Source: Sceloporus undulatus
Lineage: Eukaryota > Chordata > Lepidosauria > Squamata > Phrynosomatidae
Length of the DNA: 64,000 nucleotides
Direction: 5' to 3'
Assembly: GCF_019175285.1 (NCBI RefSeq)
Contig: NC_056523.1
Location: 296,937,084 to 297,001,083, forward strand
Within the stretch, counting starts at the first letter, position 1, and each line of letters starts with the position of its first letter. Under the pieces are notes generated by a model that saw only the letters and a list, made by a program, of their open reading frames with translations, ran no database searches and was not told where the DNA came from. A program made the position numbers and the translations under genes. Positions 1 through 61,666 of this stretch are shown here, piece by piece.

Positions 1-88
1 GACGATGGGGGCAACCAGAGAGACTGCCTCCATGCTGAGAACGAAGGAAGGGTCCTCCTTCAGCTCTGGGAGCCAGGCCTCCTCTGCC
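1..88 (-). CDS. Possible partial exon of an unidentified minus-strand gene
   Basis: On the minus strand a pyrimidine-rich tract, supplied by the CCTT microsatellite, ends in CTTCAG at 89-90. It is followed by 29 uninterrupted codons running off the left edge, beginning A-E-E-A-W-L-P-E-L-K and ending in the hydrophobic S-L-V-A-P-I-V. Base 88 is a single phase base, so the exon would start in phase 1. Codon use looks coding-like (GAG, CTG, GTC, ATC). I do not recognise the protein. In human, IPO11 lies on this side of DIMT1, but this peptide does not match what I remember of the IPO11 amino terminus. A 29-codon open stretch is not rare by chance, so this is only a candidate. Confidence 0.3.
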
Positions 89-96
89 CTGAAGGG

Positions 97-153
97 AAGG
101 AAGGAAGGAAGGAAGGAAGGAAGGAAGGAAGGAAGGAAGGAAGGAAGGAAGGG
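97..153. repeat. (AAGG)n microsatellite
   Basis: About 14 near-perfect AAGG units. On the minus strand this is a CCTT tract that would act as the polypyrimidine tract of the candidate exon at 1-88. Confidence 0.95.
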
Positions 154-219
154 CAAATTCCGCACTCACTGACTGACTGCCTTCAGCCTCTCTCACTCGA
201 AGGAAGCCCCGCTTATTCG

Positions 220-370
220 GAAGCTGGCGCCACAAGCAGCCAGAGCTCAGCTCAGCGCACACTGTGGCCGCCGCAACCCGGCGCGTACCGGTGACGTCAC
301 AGCGACGCGACACACACCCTCTCTCTCTGTGTTCTCCCCCCGCTGCTCGAGGTTGCCTAGGCAACGGGGC
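220..370. promoter_or_regulatory. GC-rich promoter-like block with CRE and RFX X-box
   Basis: This stretch is far richer in CpG than its surroundings (for example GGCCGCCGCAACCCGGCGCG). It holds a perfect palindromic CRE, TGACGTCA, at 292-299 and a perfect 14-base palindrome GTTGCCTAGGCAAC at 352-365, which fits the RFX X-box half-site layout. These features suggest a promoter or enhancer. It could serve a minus-strand gene to the left or be shared with DIMT1, whose start is 1.5 kb away. No transcript is visible from sequence alone. Confidence 0.5.
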
Positions 371-394
371 CTAGCTGCTTCCTCTAAGCCTGAG

Positions 395-985
395 CCTCCA
401 GTAATTCACACATTGCCAATGTTTGAGGCTGCTTAAACTGCCCTGGCTCAATGGGAATCCAGGGAAGTGTCGTTCTTCTGTGGGACATTGAGCATTCTCG
501 CTTTGTGTGTCTGGTGCCCCGATAGACTGAAGTTCCCTCCCAGGATTCCTTAGCACTTCAAAACAAACAAAACAAACCCGCAGCCGCTTGTAAGTTTTAA
601 AACAGTTTGATCATTTATCAGATGCTCCCGAGCTGCTCCAGCTTGTCATTGATGGACTGTTCTTCGGACAAGAGAGGAAGAGGAGACTGGGAGAAGGAGA
701 TTCTGAAATGCCAGAATAAGGAGCATCGCAAAATAACGCTGGAAGCCACTCAGGTGTTTGGTGTCTTTGGCAAAGGCTCAGCTCCCTTGATTTTCCCAGT
801 TTGAGGCCGCTTTAACTGCCCTGGCTCAGTGCCAGGGAACCCTGGGGGTTTTGATTGATCAGGGCACCAGAGCTCTCTGGTAGAGATTGAAGGCTCAGTG
901 TCTCACTTTAAAAGCACAGTTCCCAGAATTCCCAAGCAGTGAAAGCGGACTCAAACTGGATTATTTCTGCAGTGTGTTTTGGACC
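395..985. repeat. Two copies of a palindromic MITE-like element
   Basis: Copies at about 395-555 and 797-985 share the pattern of a pan-squamate palindromic element. Each has an outer arm reading GCTTTAACTGCCCTGGCTCA, a central CAGAGCTCTCT, and a mirrored arm containing the ACAGTTCCCAGAATTCC type. Further copies occur at 1461-1682, 45239-45393 and 58908-59095. The symmetry and lack of coding capacity fit a non-autonomous DNA transposon. The interval 607-796 between the copies holds only a short open stretch with no recognisable homology. Confidence 0.6.
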
Positions 986-1105
986 ATCCTCATTTCCCCT
1001 CCAGTCTGATTTTCAATACCTTTCTCTGATGAAGAAGCCAGTGGAGGTTTGAAAGCTTTGGGCATTTTGGCATTGGGGATTTGGGGTGTTCTCATACATT
1101 GCTAC

Positions 1106-1391
1106 ATGGCCATGAAACCCACTGGGTGGCCTTGGGCAAGTCACACTCTCTCAGCCTCAGGTGAAGGCAATGGCAAACCCCCTCCGAACAAATCAAGGCA
1201 AGAAAACCCTGTGACAGGGTCGCTATGAGTCAGAAACGACTTGAAGGCATGCAACAAAAACAAATAGAGGCAGTCTGCAAACAAAGGACTGAGTGCATTC
1301 AGGGGGATTCCTTTTCAAATTACATATACCTTACCCTTAGGGTCGCCATAAGTCAAAAATGACTTGGACGCATACAACAACAAACAACAAC
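1106..1391 (+). mobile_element. Two partial Sauria-type SINE fragments
   Basis: Bases 1106-1262 carry the body and 3' tail of the Sauria-type SINE: CCCACTGGGTGGCCTTGGGC, then CTCTCAGCCTCAGG, then GGTCGCTATGAGTCAGAAAC and an ACAAAAACAA tail. The tRNA-like head is missing. A second tail-only piece with a CAACAACAAACAACAAC end lies at about 1321-1391. The 3' end resembles the BovB-type LINE tail used by this SINE family. Confidence 0.8.
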
Positions 1392-1460
1392 TCCATAGCC
1401 AAGTCCAACTCTCAAACCACAACACCAAGGGGTGAAAAATCCCATCCCTTGCAACAGGTG

Positions 1461-1682
1461 ATGCATCCGCACTGCAGAAATAATCTAGTTTGACACTGCT
1501 TTAACTGCCCTGGCTGAGTGCTAGAGAATCCTAGGAAACGTAGTTTATTGTGGCATCAGAGCTCTCTGTAACAGAGAAGGCTGAATGTCCCACAAAACTA
1601 CAGTTCCCAGGATTCCTTAGCCTTGAGCCAGGACAGTCAAAAAAAGCGTGCTGGGACTGGATTATTTCTGCCCTGCGCACTA
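1461..1682. repeat. Palindromic MITE copy next to the DIMT1 promoter
   Basis: A nearly complete copy of the family seen at 395-985. It starts TGATGCATCCGCACTGCAGA and ends with the mirrored GGATTATTTCTGCCCTGCGC. It carries an AACTACAGTTCCCAGGATTC arm that resembles the ZNF143 SBS1 motif. It ends about 50 bases before the first promoter SBS1-like motif of DIMT1. Confidence 0.7.
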
Positions 1683-1727
1683 GTGACCTGAGAGAGTAAC
1701 GAGTTCTATCGCTTTCCTCTCTTCTTC

Positions 1728-1875
1728 CTCTGGGAATTGTAGTCCTAAGGAAGCTGATTTGCACTCAAGGAGTGGGCAGAGGAACTACCTTTCCCGGCGG
1801 CCTTTGCGCGGGGAGCAGGCTCCGCCCCCGCCATGTGGCCTTTCTCTGCAGTCTCCTTCTGGGTCGGAAGACGAG
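1728..1875 (+). promoter_or_regulatory. DIMT1: DIMT1 proximal promoter and 5' UTR
   Basis: GC-rich region just upstream of the DIMT1 start codon. It contains CTGGGAATTGTAGT at 1730-1743 (reverse complement ACTACAATTCCCAG, the ZNF143/SBS1 core) and a facing SBS1-like ACTACCTTTCCCGG at 1784-1797. An Sp1-type GC box TCCGCCCCCG lies at 1821-1830, running into CCATGTGG, a YY1-like sequence. There is no TATA box. This fits a constitutive housekeeping promoter. The transcription start probably lies near 1790-1850, but that is inferred. Confidence 0.6.
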
Positions 1876-10038
<8,163 letters not shown>

Positions 10039-10234
10039 AAGGAAGAATGAAATCGAAGATGATTAAGAGAATAATGTTTTATAAACAAAATAGCGCTATA
10101 ATTTCATTCATAAAGAATGAGAGGTTGATATTTACAGTGAATATTCATTGTTGGATGGCAAGAGGAGCAAACCATTTACTTGTGTTATTCTTCATGTACC
10201 AGCCAACAGGCACATGGGGCATAACCTCTAAGTG

Positions 10235-10322
10235 GATTGTTTTTTGTGGGTTTTTCGGGCTATGTGGCCATGTTCTATAAGAGTTTATTCCTGATGTTTC
10301 GCCAGCATCTGTGGATTGTTCT
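10235..10322. repeat. Fragment of the GGCTATGTGGCCATGTTCT repeat
   Basis: Carries TTTTTCGGGCTATGTGGCCA, then TGATGTTTCGCCAGCATCTG. This is one arm of the palindromic family seen whole at 39204-39392 and 54762-55082. Another fragment lies at about 11829-11874. The family is common in squamates. It may be the terminus of a Penelope-like element or a MITE; I cannot decide. Confidence 0.6.
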
Positions 10323-10454
10323 GCTCTACCATCCAGAGAATATAAATTATTCTGACCTTGCACATTCAGATGTTTAAAATAACCAGATTATGTGAAACAG
10401 ATTCCTGATCATAAAAATCAGCTATTGTCACACTTCTTTCAGAGCAAGGTGGGG

Positions 10455-10575
10455 AATGACAATCCCTCCCAATGTAGTTGGACTGCAATTGCCATTATCC
10501 CTCACCATTGGCAGAGCTGGCTAGGCCTGAAGGTAATTGCTGTCCAACCACATCTGGAGGGCCACATGTTCTTCA
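10455..10575. repeat. Small palindromic repeat
   Basis: GTAGTTGGACTGCAATTGCC with the mirrored TAATTGCTGTCCAACCACAT, then CTGGAGGGCCACATGTTC. Same family as 49500-49625. Confidence 0.55.
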
Positions 10576-10699
10576 CCCCTGATTTAGAAGAACTGATGGA
10601 GAGTACATACCTCAAAAAGCCTTGTTCAGCCTCTTTTGAAATGTCACTTTTTGGTTGCCTTGTTTTATATTTAATATTATTAAATATTAACATTTGTTC

Positions 10700-10920
10700 T
10701 ATGATTAATGTTGCTATGTGCCTTCAAGTCGTTTCCAACTTAAGATGACCCTAAAGTGAACCTATCATGGAGTTTTCTTGGCAAGATTTGTTCAGAGGTT
10801 TGCCATTGAGAGCATATGAATTGCTCAAGGTCACCCAGTGGGTTTCATGGCTGAGCTCAGAATTGAACCCTGGTCTCCAGAATTGTAGTCCAACACTCAA
10901 ACCACTGCACCGTGCTCTTT
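10700..10920 (-). mobile_element. Sauria-type SINE, near full length
   Basis: Minus-strand orientation. In plus-strand text the tail is TGTGCCTTCAAGTCGTTTCC, the body includes GGTCACCCAGTGGGTTTCAT, and the tRNA-like head ends CACTCAAACCACTGCACC. B-box-like text GAATTGAACCCTGGTCTCC is visible. Confidence 0.85.
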
Positions 10921-11224
10921 ATGTTTAATAGTACAAGCCAAATAGGTATTAATATTGTTAATTTTGAAGAATACATGGATCTGAGATGGAAACTTTTTCA
11001 GCTGCTAAACCTGACCTTTTAGATTTTAATCATGTAGTTTTAATGTTTCCTGCAACAATAATTTTCTATCAAACCCTTTTGTCTTCAATTATTAATACTT
11101 GCAATAATTATTAAGAGCACTTCAGTAGTAGGAGAGTAAGCTTAGCTGGCATCTTGCAAGTGGCTTACATCAGCGTAAATTCAACTTACATGTGTTTAAG
11201 TAGACCAGTTATGTTCCTATAGTT

Positions 11225-11576
11225 CAGGGATGGGCAAAATGCAGCCCACAGGATTTATGTGGCCCTTGGCTCCCTTGAATGTGGCTTTGGGGACTACTCA
11301 GAAGGCCACTCCAGCTTCCCACTCAACCCCTAAAATGTTTTTTTTTTTAATGACCAATTTTTTTCATCCCGAAACAGGCATAAAATGCTGCATTTTTCTT
11401 CCCTAATCCTGCAGTTCCCCAAAAACACACACAAAAGAGGGGGAAATGATTGAAAATCAGGCCAAAGGGCAGCTGGAAGTAATATCATGTCACTTCTGAT
11501 GTATTGAAAGTTGCTAGTAAGGATGGACCTTGGTAGGTAAAATGGCACCCAACCCCTGTGCAGTTTTCCATCCCTG
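11225..11576. mobile_element. hAT-type MITE with perfect 8-bp target duplication
   Basis: Terminal inverted repeats CAGGGATGGGCAAAATGC and GCAGTTTTCCATCCCTG bound a 352-bp element. It is flanked on both sides by the exact 8-bp duplication CTATAGTT (11217-11224 and 11577-11584). CAGGG termini and 8-bp duplications are hAT hallmarks. There is no transposase, so the element is non-autonomous. Confidence 0.88.
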
Positions 11577-11969
11577 CTATAGTTGGACAGACAGCACTGA
11601 CATTATCCTCTGGGATCTCTAAAGGACATCCAGGAGGTTGCTGGGGATGCCTTGTCGAGGATGTATCAGAATGTGTGCTGGCTGCTGCAATGTCTCATCC
11701 TGAGAACTGGGGCAATGACAGGACAAGTAGAGGAAGAAAACGTAGCCGTTCGGGACTCCTCCCCCTCCAGACCACAATCCAGTGAGCTTCCCCATTCTTC
11801 CTCTTTCAGGCAGAAGTGGCTGCACTGAACATTCTAGAACATGGCCACATAGCCTGAAAGACCCTCAAAAAACTATGCACTGAATATCCTCCTCGCCTTT
11901 CTCTTCCCCTCCAGGACAAGCTGGGAGGAGGAGGAATGAGGGCCTCCAAGCAGCTCTCATCTGATCTTG

Positions 11970-12458
11970 GGGTGACAAGATGTCCTCCTTTTTTGGGACA
12001 TGTCCTACATTTCAACTTACTGTCCAGGAGGAATTCCAAAATCACCTCCATTTTGAGCATCACTAAGAAGCCCATTGAGTAACGCCACATTTAGCTGTTC
12101 CCCTTTGAGAAATCTCTCTATTAGGCAGTCTGTCCTCACTGCAAATAGGCGGACAGGAGGGACTGAATGTAAATTCAGTTAAGGGCTTCTTGCTATTAAA
12201 GTACAATTTCAAGCCTCTGTCTTGCTCAGGGTTCTTTAAGTATGTTGCAAGCCAACAAAGCATTTTAACCAAGAAGTTTGTCATCAACCTCACTGAGTAC
12301 ATAAAATCCCACTTATGTAAAACTGTAAAGAAACGACATGAATGAATTTATATTAGTGTTTTTAGCTTTTCTTTTGTAATGGCCTACATTTTTCTTGAAT
12401 GCCCTACATTTTACAGTATTTTGTCCTCCTTTGTGATTAGGGCATCTGGTCACCCTGC
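11970..12458. mobile_element. hAT-like element
   Basis: Ends GGGGTGACAAGATGTCCTCC and GCATCTGGTCACCCTG form an imperfect inverted pair. The internal CATTTTACAGTATTTTGTCC has a counterpart on the left (GTCCTACATTTCAAC). It resembles the family at 44460-45933, which also has ACATGTCC/TAGGACAAATG-type internal words. No clear 8-bp duplication remains. Confidence 0.5.
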
Positions 12459-12894
12459 TCATACCATGCTGGGAGTCCCACCTCACCATTTGAGAACCAC
12501 TGCTCTTGAGAGTATAGGGAGGAGTTTTACCATTTAACGAAAGGAAACAAGCTGAAGTCACTTCCTATTTTTTTAAAAAAGGCCTCTTCTAGGCCTAAAA
12601 AAGTCTGAAGGAGGTAAAAACATGAAAATGCCCTGACTGCCTTAGTGGGCACTTTGGGGCAAAAAAATTAAAGTAGTTGATCCTTCCGGGGGATTAATGC
12701 AAGCCTTACTTATCAAAGAAGGTCCATCTTGCATGGAAGAGGGAGACAAGTCATGTGGGAGAAGGTGGTAGTATAGGTCTTAAAGTATTAATAAAAATGT
12801 TGAAATGGACTAAGGATGAAAACCAAAATAAATGCAACTGTAGTACCGAATCACATGCATAGAAGAAAGTGCTCTTACTAAGGGACAAAACAGA

Positions 12895-13235
12895 TTGCCC
12901 TTAATGGGCAGCCTGCAGCTGCGCCTTTCAATGCCGAATCAGGGCCATAGCAACTACGTGCTGTGGCCCTGATCTGCCATTTCCGCCGCTCAAAAAGGAG
13001 TCACAAAAAGCAGCTCCTTTTTGTGCCACTGAAAGGGCACCTTTGCTACCACTGCGGCACCTTCTGGCACTCCTTTGGTGCGGCATCATCTGGACACAGC
13101 GCCAAAGGAGCACTGTAACACCGCCTGCCATGTTGTCGGGTGTATAGCATGACGGCAGCATCAGGTCAGCGTTGGGGTGTGTTTTGTGTGGATGCCACAC
13201 CCCCACTCTGCCCTGAGGCTGTTGTATAATGCCAG
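12895..13235. repeat. GC-rich interspersed repeat (copy 2)
   Basis: Begins with CAGATTGCCCTTAATGGGCA and includes GGCCCTGATCTGCCATTTCC. It has mirrored internal words (GCACCTTCTGGCACTCC, GGTGCGGCATC). Related to 6225-6600 and 18262-18787. Confidence 0.5.
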
Positions 13236-15911
13236 TCTGTACAGGCTGTAAGTCTAGTTTCAGCTACTGAGATTTCTGATCACTTTCAAAGGCAATCAAA
13301 TGCACAGTCACAGCTGCTATACCAACCTAAGCTTGACAAAAGCCCTTCTGCTATATCCACTCCTTAACAAGTATTCTTAAAATTCAAGGAGACTAAGTTT
13401 TGCTCAAAACAAGGGGATCCCATAAAAGAATAAACAACTGTCATCAGAAACTATCTGTCTTGATTTATATATTTGTTCACCTTCTTCTGACCCCCCCCCA
13501 TACCCCTTACTAAAACTCAACAGCCACTGTGAAATAAAATGGGAAATATGTCTGTTTTCTGCATATTTAAAACACCACAGCCCAAATATGTCCTATTAAT
13601 TTCAGGTAAAGATTTGTAGATGATCTATCCCAGCAATTTCAGGTAGAGGTTAGGCAGCATGAAGTAGGTAGGGGGAATTTTGTAGATCTCTGTAGGCATG
13701 CCAACAAGGTCTCTGTGACCTACCCTGCATAACAGAACGGACACATTGCAAAGCAAGACTTGGTCATTTTGCTGCTAGGTGGCCTGATATATTCTAACTG
13801 AAAATTTGCTGAGGTTCACTAGGACCACTATTTTAATCAGTGACTATTATAGCGTCTGTTTTGATTACGAAACCTCTCTATGGGTCTCAAACAGCAAAAT
13901 GGTCTATGATATGGAATGCATGTGCACAATATCCATTTAGTTGGATTTTGTTACATGAAGTGTCAAATACAGGAGTTTGACAAAGGAATGGTGGGTGTGT
14001 CCAGCCAAGCTCTTTCATGGTCATAATGCATCCTTTGCATATGCAGTTTAGTGAAAGGAGAAAGGACCCATCAACCAGGTAAGATATTTGTGACCTTGGC
14101 AAAGGAGGCAGGCTTACATTGGCCAGCAACCACAGGATTTAATTTGAATTGCCTTTCCTTGCTGAAATAACAAGTTTAAATTTTCTTTGTGTTTAAGAAC
14201 TGTACTTGTGAAAATATGACACCATCAAAAATTGCTTTTAATTAAAACATCTGAATAGCCAACTCAAGAAATGACTCCATGAGACTGCAGGTTAACTGTA
14301 GTGACATAAATATAATGGTGAATATTAAGATTTGCAGCATAGCAAGAAACTTTCTCTTTGAAAGCACATTTAACTCATTAATTCTGTTATTGCAGATCGC
14401 TGAGTTATATCCTAGCCATATGTCAAAACAAGCCAACTGCTACCAGGCAGGCTTTTAGGTGATGCCAAGATAATAAAGTTTATCTCCTAACTGTTAACAA
14501 GTGGTGCCACCTTGAGGCAGCTGGGGATTAGTACTGTTTTATGCATATATATATATTTAAACACATATATCCCAGCTTTCAACTTTACAGGTAGTAGCAA
14601 TGCACTGTAAAAGATAACAGGTTAGCCCAATTTGGTATACAATTACAAGTGAAGGCAATTGTCACAGAAACACTGACACTTTGGTGTGAGGAAAATCTGA
14701 CCAGAATGGCTATACTGGATGAAGAGCTCTTCCACACATCTGTTCTAAAATTTCTGAAAAGCAGACATCTTAGTGCAGATGAATATGGGAAAAAACATTT
14801 TACATAGTATACATAAAAGTAAAATTCTCATCTCTAATTTATATTTCATAGTTAAATTTATTAAACACATTGTGTAAAATCTACATTGTTTCTGTTTTCA
14901 TGTTTACAGATAGGTGCTTTGTCACCATGATATGGCAAGACTTCTACAGCCTACCTTTCTAAAGGAATTATGCTGAATACTGAGAAATTCTGGCTCATTA
15001 AGCTCTCTTTTCATTGCTTTCCCTTTATTTCCCTTCAGTCACAGCAAAGATAGGCTTATGTTCCAGAAACAAAATAAATAGTTCCAAGGAATGTCTGTTG
15101 ATATGAGCACCTGGAATCTATTCTGGGAACAGGGAGAACTCCTAGAGAGGTCTAAATTCATCTGACAAAAATACATAAAAGGGCAATTTTATTTGGATAG
15201 CAATTTGAAAAATAATTGAAGTGCCACCATTTTAAAAAGTGCTGGATACACAGTGCCATTTGTGAAGGTTTCAGGCATCATTGTGGAATTTCTTCAGCAT
15301 CAGACAAGTTTTGTGGAGTTACTGTGCAAATCCTCAAATGGTACAAATTCACCCCACTTTTCAACTGATGGCACTGTACAAATGGAAAATATGCATTAGC
15401 TACTTTCTTTTAAAGCAACAGTACTAACTACCTGCAAACTACAGTTAATGCACATGTAAACTTTCATGCATCAGAAGCCAATTTTAGTCATACAAGAAAG
15501 AGTTAATTTGGTATCCTGGGACACCTCTCCTACCCATAAGTGGAAATCAGATTGCACCTTTTATTCTGACATCACACTAGCACACATACCGTATATTTGT
15601 ATTATCCTAAGATACAACTCTCCTTCATAATCAGTTTACATTTTATTATACATCCACTAATTTATAGTTTTGTTCTTTACAAAGAAGATGTTAGAGACTC
15701 TTTAGGAACTGAAATAAAGCATGATTCCAGATTTTTACAGGGAGGGAAATGGAATGGCTTGCTGTCAATTCGCACTGACAGATTTTTAATTCCAGGTCAA
15801 TGATATGGCACATACTGTGAAATGAAGAACGAGTCACAGAAAAAGAAAACAGCACACATTGAAAATGTACACACAATAAAAGTAATTTACATTGACAAAT
15901 AAGGAGTGTCA

Positions 15912-15917
15912 TTTATT
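15912..15917 (-). terminator. KIF2A: Candidate KIF2A polyadenylation signal
   Basis: AATAAA on the minus strand, about 545 nt after the KIF2A stop. A GT-rich stretch follows on the minus strand at about 15835-15875 (TTGTGTGTACATTTTC, TGTGTGCTG), as expected downstream of a cleavage site. Alternative AATAAA signals lie at 15642-15647, 15188-15193, 15024-15029 and 14857-14862, so a longer UTR is possible. Confidence 0.45.
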
Positions 15918-16461
15918 AAGGCTGTGCTTTAGAGAGAACATTTAGGGTCAAGTCGCCTTGGTCAAGGCACAGAACAAGAAAAGGTGAGCACAGCTGTCTA
16001 GAAGAGGAGGTATATACAATCACTGATGAGGTGGGCATGCATGCAAATACAAAACTGCACAGCTGCTCTTTGCAACAAAAACTTGACATAAATGAAACAA
16101 AATACTGTGAAGTTTTTACAAGTCCACCATTTTACTTCATTATTTAAAAAAAAAATTGGCAAATATTCCCAAAACATAAAAGATTCACAATTTGAGTAAG
16201 TAAAATCATTTGAAACAAAAGTGCTTCCCAGTTCCAAAACCTGCCTGGTCGTGCTATCTGGTCTAGAAGCATTTTGCAGACATCGTAGGAGTGTTCCACA
16301 CAACTGAAATGTCAGCTGGGGGAAAGGAAATGGGACATTTTCACAGGGTACTTCAACAGTTTTAGATCTTTCAAGTAGTTGTCTTCTTACAGCTTCATTT
16401 CCAACCAACTGCATGGTACAGTAATGAAGGCTCAGGCATCCTTTAGCAGCAGAAGTTTGCC
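15918..16461 (-). other. KIF2A: KIF2A 3' UTR (proximal part)
   Basis: Sequence between the KIF2A stop and the first good polyadenylation signal. It is AT-rich and free of recognised repeats, in contrast to the intergenic region beyond, which supports its being transcribed. The open frame of 155 codons across part of it is on the same strand but has no family resemblance. Confidence 0.5.
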
Positions 16462-59759
<43,298 letters not shown>

Positions 59760-60794
59760 TTACTATGACACTTAGCCTAACTGGAAAAGAAGAAATTAAT
59801 TTTATTTTTCAATACAATTATTTCCTAATTATCATAATAAGGCATAAATCTGGCAGAGAGAAACTGTAAAAACAGTTACTGGAGATAAAATGATTTGATT
59901 AAGAGACCATGCTATGAAATAAACTGTATCAAAATTACATATATATTAAGCATACATCAATTCTTTTGTATAAGAAACCTGATATTGATATTTCAATATA
60001 GTATGAATATGGTGCATCATGACACTTACAACATTTGTCTCAAGGCTAGGAAAATTATTTTACTACATAAGTCTCCTTCTCTGACAGTTTCATGTGATCT
60101 AAACAAGTTGCAACAGAATAAAACAATTGGTTGAGCAGTAACAAGAGACGCAGGTTGGTTACAAGAGAGTTTATTCACATGTTCCATGAGCACCTCTAAT
60201 GCAGTAGTTATGCCCCATTATCTGCATATCAACACTGGTATTACAGATGCAAACAGAGTACAGTAGGAGTCCTACACCCTATTCTTATACAAGCATTTAT
60301 ACTGATACAGGAGCTGATCTACCACAGGTGCTAAGTAAAGGAACATTTAACTACACCCTCTGGTAGATGTGACAGAGCAGTGAAAGAGTCTGGGAGCAAG
60401 CCATAGACTACACAAGGATATGCAACCCAGGCCAGATCCCACCTTCTGACCCCTCTAAGATTATCAAGGTTTGGTTTTCTTAGGCACACATTTTTGACTA
60501 ATATCACTTACACATAAGCAACATTCATTTTCATTTCATTGAGTTATGTGTCCATCTTATTTGCAGGCTGATTTGCAGTCTGTGTCAACCTACCCAAACT
60601 ATCAGCCTGCAAGTAAGGTGGACACATAACTCAAGGAAATTAAAATGAATGTTGCTGATGCATAAGTGATGTTATTCAAGTGGCTACATAGGCAGCCACA
60701 GAACTGGATATATATACACACAGAGCATCCTCTGAAGCTCTAGAGATCTCAACTAGAAAGAGGCACAGGTGTCCTTCTCACTAAACAGGGGAGC

Positions 60795-61665
60795 AGCCTC
60801 AACATCTGCTATTCTAGCTGAGGTGAGCACTTTCTGGATCTTTTCTGAATAGACCAGAAAACTGGGCCAAAGCTAACAAAATGAAATTCAACATGGAGAA
60901 ATGTAAAGTACTGCACTTAGGGCAGAAAAATGAAATGCACAGATATAGGATGGGGGACACCTGACTGAACAAGATTACACGTGAAAGGGATCTAGGAGTC
61001 CAAGTAGACCATAGGTTGAACATGAATCAACAGTGCGATGCGGCAGCTAAAAAAGCCAATGCAATTTTAGGCTGAATCAACAGAAGTATAGTGTCTAGAT
61101 CAAGGGAAGTAATAGTGCCACTGTATTCTGCTATGGTCAGACCCCACCTGGAATATTGTGTCCAGTTCTGGGCACCACAATTCAAAAAGGACACTGAGAA
61201 ACTGGAGTGTGACCAAAAGAGGGCAACTAAGATGGTGAATGGTCTGGAAACCATGCCCTATGAGAAAAGACTCAGGGAGCTGGGTATGTTTAGCCTGGAG
61301 AAGATAAGGTTAAGAGGTGATATGATAGCCCTATTTAAATATTCGAAGGGATGTCATATTGAGGAGGGAGCAAGCTTGTTTTCTGCTGCTCCGGAGACTA
61401 GAATGCGGAACAATAAATGCAAACTGCAGAAAAAGAGATTCCACCTGAACATTAGGAGGAATTTCCTGACAGTAAGGGCTGTTCGACAGTGGAACACACT
61501 CCCTCAGTGTAGTGTGTCGTTCCCTGGAGTCTCGTTCCCTGGAGGTTTTTAAACAGAGGCTGGATGGCCATCTGTCGAGGATGCTTTGATTGGGAGTTCT
61601 TGCATGGCAGGGGGCTGGACTGGATGGCCCTGGTGGTCTCTTCCAACTCTATGATTCTAATTCCA
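60795..61665 (+). mobile_element. CR1 LINE 3' end, well preserved
   Basis: Starts near AAATGAAATTCAACATGGAG and encodes [40 protein letters not shown] and [20 protein letters not shown]. It continues to [16 protein letters not shown] and the 3' terminus CTTCCAACTCTATGATTCTA, the characteristic CR1 ending. It is 5'-truncated, with few disruptions in this segment. Confidence 0.92.
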
Positions 61666-61666
61666 T

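Larger units (their letters stand above)
10039..15640. other. Convergent intergenic region between DIMT1 and KIF2A
   Basis: This tail-to-tail spacer includes the undefined end of the DIMT1 3' UTR on the left and KIF2A 3' sequence on the right. It is mostly mobile-element debris (listed separately). Bases 13240-15640 are AT-rich and hold no repeat or gene that I can name. Open frames here are short and show no protein-family features. Confidence 0.6.

Noticed and set aside
10145-10363. 72-codon minus-strand frame after DIMT1
   Set aside because: It overlaps an arm of the GGCTATGTGGCCATG repeat and has no family features.
61091-61552. 153-codon frame ([17 protein letters not shown]) as a gene
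   Set aside because: It is the 3' coding part of CR1, directly followed by the CR1 terminus.
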